64,000 bases of DNA from Prostheceraeus crozeri (taxonomy: Eukaryota > Platyhelminthes > Polycladida > Euryleptidae), in assembly GCA_907163375.1 (NCBI GenBank), contig CAJQUW010016186.1, forward strand, positions 124,001-188,000, read 5' to 3'. The notes beneath the pieces were generated by a model. It searched no databases. It saw nothing but the letters and a program-made list of their open reading frames with translations, and was not told the DNA's origin. Made by a program: the position numbers and the translations under genes. The stretch's first letter is position 1. The number at the start of each line of letters is the position of its first letter. This document shows, one piece after another, positions 10,490 through 19,434 of the stretch.

Positions 10490-10743
10490 GTTATGTTTTG
10501 TAGGGCTTTAGAAGTGAAAACACGTAGAGCATTGAAATATGTAATTAACAGGAGCAATCACAACGTACAGCATGTCATGAAGCACAAGATGGTTGTCCTA
10601 GCCTTCATCTCGGCTCACGAATGTCCCGGAAGTCACGTACCACTTGCTTTGAACGTGAGTGGCTGGCAAGGATGACTGAATCAGCCAATCGTGTTCAAGC
10701 AAGCAGATAGCATCACTAACAGCGTTCACGTCACTATGTAACA
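10489..10743 (-). repeat. 5' LTR of the Gypsy copy (by element orientation)
   Basis: It is 255 bp and followed on the minus strand directly by TGGCGACCCAGGG. That is a plausible tRNA primer-binding site, and it resembles the TGGTGACCCC type used with tRNA-Trp in CsRn1-like elements. The clade assignment is only a suggestion. Confidence 0.9.
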
Positions 10744-10749
10744 ATTACC

Positions 10750-11630
10750 AATATTTCAGCATGGGCCTTTTTCATGAGAAATCATGGAAAAGCAACTTAC
10801 TGAATCAATATCTTAACACTACGGTCGCAGCAAAATGTTTTTAGATCTAACCGAAAGTAGACCTATATGTACAAATAGGCCTATATTCTAATATTATCGG
10901 CACTCAATGTGCAAAATAAGAGTAAACCAATTCATACTCATGTGTTAAAGAAATTAATTTAATTAAAAAATTAAAGAATTAAAGTAATTTGCGCAAACAC
11001 AAGATTATATTCAAAACATTCAATGAATTATCGAACAGATTTTGAAGAAAGTTTGGTGATCTTTTTGTCTGTGAGTCTTTTTTCGCAAGAATTCACACCT
11101 TTTAAGAAATTTTTTACCAAGATGTTCAATATGCATCTCACCGCAGTCATACATATATCGGTATACGCATGTTTTTCAGTACACTGCGTTAGCAGATATG
11201 AATTGTTCTGTTCTCGATGTAGCATGCAAGAAATAAGAGCGCAAAAATAATCTTGCAGATCAGTTCGAAGTAAAAGTTTGCCACGTAAAACTTCATCTGA
11301 TGCAATCATTTGCATACGGTCATGCCTGAACTTATAGAACAATGTTGAATCTGAAACCTCTTTCTTACTACATACATTCCGTTGTTTTGCAATAAAATGT
11401 AACTATTTTGTTCGCATTTTGATTAACATTTTTCAATGAAGCCACAAAACCTCAAAACTTTTCTTGATTTTAATTCATTCTTCAATCAGGTAATTATGTC
11501 TGGACCGCAAATTTATTGTAATGGGTCCATTGTCTCAATTTTTCCTTGATTAATCTATAGGCTAATTAGTAAAATCTGGTCTGAATAAATATATTATGAT
11601 TGATAATCCGAAATCAACGGGAACCGTCCT
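10750..11630. other. AT-rich stretch without a supported gene
   Basis: A 104-residue minus-strand frame (11028-11342) has no recognisable motif, and its composition does not stand out. Nothing else is visible here. Confidence 0.5.
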
Positions 11631-11636
11631 CCGATG

Positions 11637-11848
11637 ATGGGGCTGTTCATTAACTAAAATTCTGCCGGCTGAATATTAAACCGATTGATGAACTTAATGA
11701 ACGACGGTATAATACCGAAACCCACTGAACATTCTGCCAGTTTCGGTGTTATACCGTCGTTCATTAAGTCGGCTGAATATTCTGCCGGCAGAATATTAAA
11801 TCGGTTTAATTTTCTGTCGGCAGAATTTTAGTTAATGAACAGCCCCAT
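11637..11848. mobile_element. Foldback MITE, about 212 bp
   Basis: The whole unit is a long imperfect palindrome. Its outer 30 bp (starting ATGGGGCTGTTCATTAACTA) is matched exactly by the right end. Inner blocks such as TTAATGAACGACGGTATAA and CGGCAGAATATT also pair across a short centre. No convincing target duplication longer than AT is seen, so the superfamily (Harbinger-, ISL2EU- or hAT-like) is open. Confidence 0.8.
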
Positions 11849-12214
11849 TGATAGAAAAGTCAAAGTCACAAACAAATAAGTTACAATGATGGCTTTGACT
11901 TTATCATATGATTGATGTACTTTTATGGTCAATATATTTTTATTGAAGAGTACAGATGACGTACATAGGAATTCATGCGTCTGTAATGCATTGAGTCTTG
12001 CTATTTAATGAGTAGGTGCAGGAAATTTACATAGCATCAAAAATTGCGTCATTAAGAAGCTTGGATTTCCCTGTTGAAGCTACTACTGCTGCACTGGCTT
12101 TTCATTGGCCTTTGTCATATGCTGACGATCTCGTGAGGATTAAATGGGTCATATATAGCGCAGATGATCTCACACATCTTCGTACATTGATGATTGTGAC
12201 GCTACAATAGATTT

Positions 12215-12338
12215 ACCAGTTTACCAGTGACCCTAGGACAATTACCAGTTGTTCGTGAAATGGAAAATATCCGAACTGGTGATTGTCCTCGGGTCACTGG
12301 TAACTGGTAACTGATAAAGTTTCGTGAAATAGGCCCCA
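12215..12338. mobile_element. MITE fragment with internal hairpin
   Basis: ACCAGTGACCCTAGGACAAT (12221) pairs with GATTGTCCTCGGGTCACTGGT (12281-12301) across a 20-odd-bp loop. The right end reads inward as GGGGCCTATTTCACGAAAC, a common type of invertebrate MITE terminus. The matching left terminus is missing. It truncates the helix-turn-helix ORF to its right. Confidence 0.6.
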
Positions 12339-12562
12339 GGAGCGTTAGTTCGAATACCCGGTTTCCGAAGTCGTCGTGTATGTGATGATGAAGATGCTAC
12401 CTTGCGAATGATTGCATAATTCGCACGCCACTTGTATAGCATTCGCACTGTTACGCCATATTTCGATGCAATTTGAGACACTGATGCTCCAGGTTGTCTA
12501 CTTTCTTCCACAATGTTTCCTTTACACGCGGCCGAATACTGTCGACGAGATGTTGCTGCCAT
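12339..12562 (-). CDS. Helix-turn-helix protein of bacterial IS (HTH_Tnp_1) type, truncated
   Basis: From the ATG at 12562 the frame starts RRQYSAACKGNIVEES, then GASVSQIASKYGVTVRM and LYKWRANY. This is the classic HTH found at the start of IS3 OrfA and IS66 TnpA: (R/K)xYSxEFK...PGASVxxIAxxYGVxxxxLYxWR. In bacteria this domain binds insertion-sequence ends. After about 50 residues a basic, Ser-rich tail (SSSSHTRRLRKPG) follows and then the frame runs into a MITE, so the 3' part is lost. No bacterial-type DDE partner is nearby. It could be a eukaryotic transposon accessory gene, a domesticated HTH, or a trace of transfer. Confidence 0.55.
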
Positions 12563-13228
12563 GCCGTACGATAGTCAAATAAACTCTTCCATCCATAACA
12601 GTCGTGAATGATAACTTGATTGATTGATCTCATCGGTTTGTTCCATTTGCCGTGTACGCATCACATGATGCATCAGAACAATACAATACTGTAGCTTGTC
12701 CATTGATGTAGGAGTAAAGGCTGGTTCCCACTGGTTGTAGTTTTGTAGTCAACGGCTTATATTTTTGTAGTTTGTAGTTGGCTACTTATTGAAGTTTGCA
12801 ATTGGTCGTTAGCTACAAAATGATCTGTCGTTGGTTGTTTGTCGTCAACGAATCACCGTGAGAACAGCTATAAGCAATGAACTACATAGCGACGTAACTG
12901 CAAGTAGTTGAGCGTTTCATTCAGGTTAAATTACCAGCGACTGCCGCCAATATGTCAACTGAGCTGTTTATAGAAATTGTTAGAAAGTATCTTGCGATAT
13001 ATGATGTATCATGCAAAGACTACAGCAATAAAGTTTTCAAGGAGAACTGTTAGAGAAATGTTTCATCTGAATCCGGAATGGAAGTCGACGATGCCATGAA
13101 GAGATGGAAACAGGGTTGTAACCGGTCAGGTTTTACTCGACCCAACCCAACCGGTAACCGGTGTGGAAAATCTCAACCCAACCGGCCGGTCGACCGGCAA
13201 TTTTCTAATGACATGTTTTTTGCTCATA

Positions 13229-13251
13229 TATATATATATATATATATATAC
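13229..13251. repeat. (TA)n microsatellite
   Basis: About 11 uninterrupted TA dinucleotides lie in the 3' flank of the hAT transposase, inside the element. Confidence 0.85.
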
Positions 13252-13576
13252 AATACATTTTTATTTACGGTACTATTTTTATTATACATGTATATAGTTA
13301 TGTATTGGTAATTATATTAGTAATATATTACGATTATATTATTATAACAATCATCATTTCAATTCATGAATTAAATATTAAAATGAAATAATTTAGAAAG
13401 TGGATCTGGCATTTACAGATACGTTACCAATGATTGTTTAATCTTTATCATGTGAGATTTAGTATTGCAAAAACGTACGCTCATGTCAGACTGAGTTATA
13501 ATTACAAAATTAATTCATAAGAATTCTATGAATCAATATGAAAACTGATTGGATATGCAAGTAACATTCACGTCAA

Positions 13577-15592
13577 CTACCAAAGACCATTAATATGAGC
13601 TTCTTTAAGCACAACTAAAGTTTCGACACTGCTTGCCGATAGTAAAGATCGATCGGAGGAGGCTATCTTTCCGGCGATAGACAAATGTCGCTCACTTTCT
13701 CCGCTTGATGCTTGGGCCACGAAAATCCGACGGCTTATCTGCGATAACAGTGGAAATGCATCCCGCTCTCGCTGCCAAAAAATCAATGGATTCCTTGAAT
13801 CCGAAGTTATTCGCTCACTTTTAGTATAGCGCTGAAGCTCATACTTCACTTTGTCCGATATACATGTATTCCTGTGAATAGACTCATTATCTGATGTAGG
13901 CCTACTATTTCTCATCGAGGCGAAGGGGTCAATTTCGGTAGTGCTATTTTCAACGGTAATCCTTGGCCGTTTCTCTACTCTTTCTTCCTCTTGTCTTTGA
14001 TTTTGTGAATCATTGATTGTGAAAACGTCTGCTGCTAGCACTTGAAGATTTGCCATTGAGTCCTTCAACAAGGTATCGCGATCTTTGAGTTCAGGAATAA
14101 AAGTCAATTGCCTGAAGCCTGGGTCAAAAACAGTTGCAAGAACATGTGTTGCCTTAATATTCGTCCAGTATTTGGAATCAAGAGATTTCTTAATGTTCTT
14201 CTTCAGAGTCGATATAACAATTGAATCGGTGATAACAGCTGAACAAATTTTATCTCTAACTAGATAGTATGAAGGTAGTACATTCTGCAAAGTCGGCGTA
14301 TTACTGGATTCTAGAAAATCAAACACAGAATTATATTGAGAGAAATGATCAGCGATAGCTGTACACAAATCACATGAAATATTGCTCAGTCGATGAATTT
14401 GGCCAACAGAAGATAAAGATTCCTGAAGACAGGCATATGAGCGCGCAAGTGCAATATGAACTGAGTAGTATGATCGCCATGGCCTCGTACCACTGTAACG
14501 CTTGATTTTGATTGGGAATGACTCTTGAGAAATACCTGAACGATGTATGTATGAAATAAGGTCGCGAACAGCTGAGTTAAAACAGCGAAAAGATTCGCAC
14601 TCTGCTTCTGTCGAAGAAAATCCATCATGAAGCACAGTATTCAATCGATGAGCAAAACATGCAAGTCTCGGCTCATCGTGCAACGCTGCTACAATGTTTG
14701 CACCACAATCTGTAGTAATGAAAGTTTTTCCTTTTAGTAATCCAAATTCATCAAAAATATCATGTAACTCTTTGGCGATATTTTCCCCGGTCTTTCGTTC
14801 ATCCGGAAAAACTTTACATCTCAACATAGTATGTTTCAGGTTCCAACTATCACTTATCCAGAAGGCAGTTAGATCGAGATAGTGTCGTCGGTTAACATCG
14901 TCTGTCCACAGATCAGTAGTACATGCTATTTCACCGCGTGCGATTGGTTCATGTAATACAGCTTTTATATTTGATATGAAAGACTGAATTGAGTCGGTGC
15001 ACACCTTCTTGATTGTATTTCTTCCATACCATATGTTTTCGATAGGTATCTTTCCGAATTCTGCACCGATTGCGATGCATTCGGTGGCCAGCTGTTTGAG
15101 ACCTGGGTTTTCTACTGATCGATAACTGCTAGAGGAACTGACAACAAACATAGCTTCAGCTCTCTTAAGACGCTCTTGAACATCTGATGTTATTCCACGC
15201 TTATTGAAAATATACCGCATCATACTACTTTGAGTTGGAGGCACTTTATTAGTCAATCCACTGGATGATGACGTAGAATTTAGAGTTGATGACTTCTTTG
15301 GGCAGTTCGATACGTGTCTTGTAAGTGTGCTCAGACCAAAGTTCTTTCGACGACCTTCACAGTCAGCCTTGCTATGAGTTCTGAAGCCACGATAACAGTG
15401 GTTACACGCGCACCATCCCAAAATATGTTCTGATTCATCTGTAGAAGTAGTTGTGCATATCAGTGACATACTCCTCCAGACTTCATGTGTGCTGCTGTGT
15501 TTCTTGAGAATCAGTTCCTTTTTCTTAAGCATTGACGTTATCATTTCTGATGACAGCCTATCTGGGTCCATGTTGGCCATCGCCGTTGTCAT
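13577..15592 (-). CDS. hAT transposase, 671 aa, uninterrupted
   Basis: This is a cut-and-paste transposase acting in the nucleus on the ends at 13111 and 16334. A BED-type zinc finger spans about residues 40-97 (W40, C63-x2-C66, H93-x3-C97). The catalytic core has D227 in TTDLWTD and D295 in ITTDCGANIV. The dimerisation and last catalytic part has E634 in SSGESERHLSIA, followed by an L-rich helix (VETLVVLKEAHI). This is the full hAT layout, and 671 residues is normal length. The ATG at 15592 is the first in frame and sits in MTTAMANMDP. MANMDP offers alternative starts five and eight residues later. No intron is needed. Confidence 0.93.
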   Translation of the reverse strand: MTTAMANMDPDRLSSEMITSMLKKKELILKKHSSTHEVWRSMSLICTTTSTDESEHILGWCACNHCYRGFRTHSKADCEGRRKNFGLSTLTRHVSNCPKKSSTLNSTSSSSGLTNKVPPTQSSMMRYIFNKRGITSDVQERLKRAEAMFVVSSSSSYRSVENPGLKQLATECIAIGAEFGKIPIENIWYGRNTIKKVCTDSIQSFISNIKAVLHEPIARGEIACTTDLWTDDVNRRHYLDLTAFWISDSWNLKHTMLRCKVFPDERKTGENIAKELHDIFDEFGLLKGKTFITTDCGANIVAALHDEPRLACFAHRLNTVLHDGFSSTEAECESFRCFNSAVRDLISYIHRSGISQESFPIKIKRYSGTRPWRSYYSVHIALARSYACLQESLSSVGQIHRLSNISCDLCTAIADHFSQYNSVFDFLESSNTPTLQNVLPSYYLVRDKICSAVITDSIVISTLKKNIKKSLDSKYWTNIKATHVLATVFDPGFRQLTFIPELKDRDTLLKDSMANLQVLAADVFTINDSQNQRQEEERVEKRPRITVENSTTEIDPFASMRNSRPTSDNESIHRNTCISDKVKYELQRYTKSERITSDSRNPLIFWQRERDAFPLLSQISRRIFVAQASSGESERHLSIAGKIASSDRSLLSASSVETLVVLKEAHINGLW

Positions 15593-15599
15593 GAGTGGA

Positions 15600-16110
15600 A
15601 CTCGTTTGTCCTAACTAAACACAACTTCATCTAACATTGATAATGAATGGTTTGTTGCTTAGCAGAGTATTAACCGGGATATCACGTGATAAGATATCTT
15701 TATACCAAAGCGAAGATAGAGAACAGAGGTAACTCGGAATGACGTCACTTGATTAGATGAATTGCCCAATCATGTTGAGCTGACGAGATGTGAATGTCAA
15801 ATGTGATATCAATAGTCTACTGTAGTCGGATTTCCACATTCACAGCAGCAGCCGTCTTGACTGATGGGATAACAGAACAAGAGATTTCTCATACATTATT
15901 GTTTATCCGACCTCTGAATGATAACAAACACAACCTACAGGCCCCCTACCACCAATCATAATCATCGGAGTTATTAGTTGATGTCACAAGCATAACTAAA
16001 TCGACTGACCACATCGATTTTAAGTTATCGGTCTATTTTCGATTTGTCATGTAACATAGTAGACCGATGTAGAAAATAAAAATACTCATAGAGCCTTCTA
16101 ACCACAACTC
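15600..16110. other. 5' non-coding part of the hAT element
   Basis: No ORF is seen. This is the expected promoter and leader region of the transposase on the minus strand, followed by the CCGGT-rich end. Confidence 0.5.
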
Positions 16111-18530
16111 AATTTTCATGACCAGATCATGCGGAGGGATAATCATACATGTAAACTACCTTTGAACAAATATTCGCTTACTTTTAAAATTGTTCAATCA
16201 TTCTTCAAGAATCTGAAAATTTGTTGGATGATCCTCGACCGGTTTTTCAACCGGTGCCGGTCGGCCGGTTGGCAAAACCTCAACCCAACCCAACCCAACC
16301 GGCGCCGGTCAACCGGCAACCGGTTACAACCCTGGATGGAAAAACCTGCGAGACCAGTATCGTCGCTGTAAAGAAAAGGTGAAGGAATCAGAAAAATCAG
16401 GATCAGCAGCCAAAAAGTTAAGATATGGGAATTCTATCACTGCCTGAAATGGCTTGATACTTTTTGCAAGTCTAGAAGGCGTTGTAGCAATATGTCAAAT
16501 GATACAATGGATGAGCGTAGTGGAGTGGATTCTAATGATCAGGAGATCTGCAATGATCAGGAGAATTCAGAAACAGCGTTAAGTGTAGAAGTTGGCACGG
16601 AAAACAAACCGACAGACTCGTACTTTGAATCTTCTTTGTCTCAATCATTCGTTGAAAGCATGGGGAAAGGATTTCGTGGAAAGCGTTCATTGAAAGAATC
16701 ATCCAATATTGACGCTGCTATTTTGAAACTCCTCAATAATGAAAATGATGAAGATGAGCAATTTGGAAATTATGTGGCGATAGCATTGAAAAAACTGAAG
16801 CCGACTACTAAAGTGAAAAACGGTTGAACACCAGAATGTGTAAGTGTATGACCTAGGAAGTCAATCGTTTCTTTGTAAAGCATGCATTTTTCCTTATTCA
16901 AAGTTATTCCGTGTGCTAGAAGAATGTCAAAAACTCGAGTAATGGTAGCAGTATGTTCATCAACTGACTGAGAGGCGATAAGAATATCGTCAAAGAAGAC
17001 GAAGCATCCCGGAACATCCCTTAGAAGATTTGATAAAACGGACTGAAAAATCTCAGGAGCGCTTTTAATCCCGTACGGCATTCGCGTCCAACAATATTTG
17101 CCTTTAGGCGTGGAAAAAGTTAGAAAGTGTTGAGAGTTTTCTGCTATGGGTATTTGATGAAAGGCCTTATTACAGTCGAGGCGAGAGAAAACTCGAGTAC
17201 CGCGAATCTGAGCGAAAATTTCCTCTGTGCTAGGAATCTGAAAGGTTTGCCTCTTAATGGCCAAGTTTAACTGTCGAAGGTCAGTGCAAATACGGATCTT
17301 GTCTGTGGGTTTGCGAGCAACTACTAAAGGAGAGCACCAGTCTGTGGGACTATCTACCTTTTTGATAATACCTTCCTTCTCAAGATCTCGTAGCTCTTCA
17401 CTTACCTCACTGAGAAGAAGAAGAAGAAGAAATTTCTTTATTGTTTCACAATGCGGTGAAATCATAACAATGTTGTAGTGCAATTATTAACATGCATCTG
17501 AACTCTTAAATCGAATTATAAAATCACAAAAATCCAATCATAAAAATCAAGGTCATATATACATGTCATCGGCCGAAACGGATGAACGATTCTCCGAATC
17601 GACGTGTTCTTGCGAACGGAGAACACAAAGTTCGTTTGTTCCTTGATGTTGGAGCCCGCTCACGAAACAAAGTTCTCAAAGTATGTTGTTGCAATGACTC
17701 AATCTGGTCGAAAAGTTTCATGCACAAATTGTCACACACAGTTGCTAACTCCTCAAGGCTCTCGTTCTGAAAAAATCTTCGTGCATAATGCTGAACACGC
17801 TGTAGCTTCTGAAACAAACCTTTATGAATATTATAAAAAGACGGAAAGGCATACAATAAAAGAGATCTAATAAATGACACATAGCAACTACGAATCAAAT
17901 TTGAAGGACAATTGGCTCTTCTTAGGTTACGAAGTATATACATCCCTGGTAGCATTTTGCAGTGACAGCTGCAGTGTGTTCTTTCCAGCAGAAGTTAGTG
18001 CTGAAGGTCACGCCAAGTAGTCGAGCAGATTCAACCGTGGGAATTATCACACCAAGATTAGATGTAATATCAGCTAGTATCATATTATTCTTCGTAACAA
18101 AGTTCATTGCAAGACATGTTCCATAATTCAGGCAGAGACCCATGTTAATGGACCATTCCTCTAGATGCGACCATTCCATCTGCAACATATCATCATCACT
18201 ATCACGAACATAGTGCACTAACGTTACGTCGTCAGCATACTTTAATATAGCGGAATTGTTACAAATAGGACGTAAAGAATCAATAACGAGGGAGAACAGG
18301 ATAGGCCCGATTACGTAGTTGACCATGCGGCGAGAGAGATTCGTCATTATCGTTTGTCCAAAATGGTAGCAAAAATAGCAGTTCTCTCGAGATACTTTTT
18401 ATGGTCAGAGTAAGAAAGTAATAAGTTAAAATGGCTTTGACAGGGCCTTCGGCGTCCAGCGCCTTCTCTCGGTCGATGTAATTGGTAAAGTCGGCAGCCT
18501 GTGTGAAGGTTTATAAAGAGTTGAGTGATA

Positions 18531-18995
18531 TTAAGAAGTGTGTTGTGCGTCAAGTGTGAGGTGATTGAAGTGTGCAGACAGACTGTACTGCGGTAGTTCA
18601 TGTTTTCTATTGATTTTCGGCTGAAGCTGTGTGATTGCTTTTGATTCGGTAAATGTTGTGTCGCGAGTGTTATCGAGTTTAGCAATGAAACCGACCTGAA
18701 AATCCCCGACGTCGCCTATGTCGTTGTGCTTATTTCTAATATGCTCATACAAGGCACTGCTAATTGATTTATTCTTAATGGCTCTTTTGTGTTCGTTGTG
18801 CCTAGTTATAAACTTACGAGCGGTTTTACCAATATAACAATCATTACAAGTGTACTTGTAAACTACAAACTTATCATTGCAGGAGTATTTAATTAATTGC
18901 AAACAAATGTCACAGTTACAATTGTTTCTATATTTTTTGTTATTAAGATACTTAGCTGACTGTTTTCCATAGTCGTTAGCAATTTTAATTGGCAA
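18531..18995 (-). pseudogene. GIY-YIG endonuclease domain of a Penelope-like element (C-terminal fragment)
   Basis: This domain nicks target DNA for reverse transcription in Penelope-like retroelements. The motifs are VYKYTC (GIY position), CYIGKT (YIG), then R and H in ITRHNEHK, and a late E in TESKAI followed by LQPKIN. All expected active-site positions appear present. The preceding zinc-binding cysteines (NCDIC) match the linker of animal Penelope-like elements. The RT portion is missing, so this is not a working element. Confidence 0.85.
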
Positions 18996-19020
18996 GTCAT
19001 ACTTCTTAATGGCTTTCTGT

Positions 19021-19434
19021 ATTAAGTTATTGCATTTGTCGCTAATGTATGGTACTTTAAGTGTACTCTTATCAGTATTACTATTTTTGTTTTTATTTTT
19101 CTTGTTTTTCTTTTTTCTCTTACAATCACCCTCTTTGTAGCCATTTTCTTTTAGTATCTTAGAAAAAGTTGTTAAACTCTCTTCAGTTGTAGAGATGACT
19201 CACATACATATGACTCTACATATATGACTATACACTATACACATCACTATACATATATGACTCTACAACTCAAGAGAGTTTAACAACTTTTTCTAAGATA
19301 CTAAAAGAAAATGGCTACAAAGAGGGTGATTGTAAGAGAAAAAAGAAAAACAAGAAAAATAAAAACAAAAATAGTAATACTGATAAGAGTACACTTAAAG
19401 TACCATACATTAGCGACAAATGCAATAACTTAAT
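19021..19434. repeat. 174-bp inverted repeat (hairpin) in the Penelope-like element
   Basis: The arms 19021-19194 and 19261-19434 are almost perfectly complementary; one mismatch is seen near the loop. The loop contains short TATGACTCTACATATATGAC-type repeats. Confidence 0.9.

Larger units (their letters stand above)
6276..10743 (-). mobile_element. Ty3/Gypsy LTR retrotransposon, young fossil with both LTRs
   Basis: Two 255-bp direct repeats (6276-6530 and 10489-10743) bound the element and differ at one position that I can see. They have TG...CA ends, and the 5-bp target duplication ATTAC lies at 6271-6275 and 10744-10748. Transcription runs on the minus strand: gag near 9.75-10.5 kb with zinc knuckles, protease near 9.5 kb, reverse transcriptase near 8.5-9.1 kb (YMDDIIV), RNase H near 8.1 kb and integrase near 6.7-7.7 kb. 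The domain order PR-RT-RH-IN makes it Gypsy. It is broken, with about three or four breaks in pol, but the near-identical LTRs mean the insertion is very recent. Confidence 0.95.
13111..16334 (-). mobile_element. Complete autonomous-looking hAT transposon, 3.2 kb
   Basis: The terminal inverted repeats read CAGGGTTGTAACCGGT from both ends. They are flanked by a perfect 8-bp target duplication, GATGGAAA (13103-13110 and 16335-16342). Subterminal zones are dense in CCGGT/ACCGG words and ACCCAACCCAACC runs. A single uninterrupted 671-residue transposase fills the middle on the minus strand. Perfect duplication, near-perfect ends and an open transposase together suggest recent, possibly current, activity. 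Confidence 0.96.
12952..16827 (+). pseudogene. MADF-BESS DNA-binding protein gene, split by a hAT insertion
   Basis: The left part starts at an ATG at 12952: MSTELFIEIVRKYLAIYD then SCKDYSNKVFKEN, the first half of a MADF domain (Myb/SANT-like, binds DNA). After a stop and frame slip the DDAMKRWK motif follows. At GATGGAAA (13103-13110) a complete hAT is inserted. The right part resumes with NLRDQYRRCKEK, continues with one more frame slip through WEFYHCLKWLDTF, then an open frame (16492-16827). That frame ends with DEDEQFGNYVAIALKKLKP, a BESS-like motif. MADF-BESS proteins often accompany PIF/Harbinger transposases, but no transposase of that kind adjoins, so a decayed host gene is also possible. 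Confidence 0.75.

Noticed and set aside
11028-11342. 104-residue minus frame
   Set aside because: No domain, biased composition or splice context to support it.
12350-12362. GTTCGAATACC, a tRNA B-box-like word
   Set aside because: No A box at the right distance and no cloverleaf; it is inside the HTH ORF.
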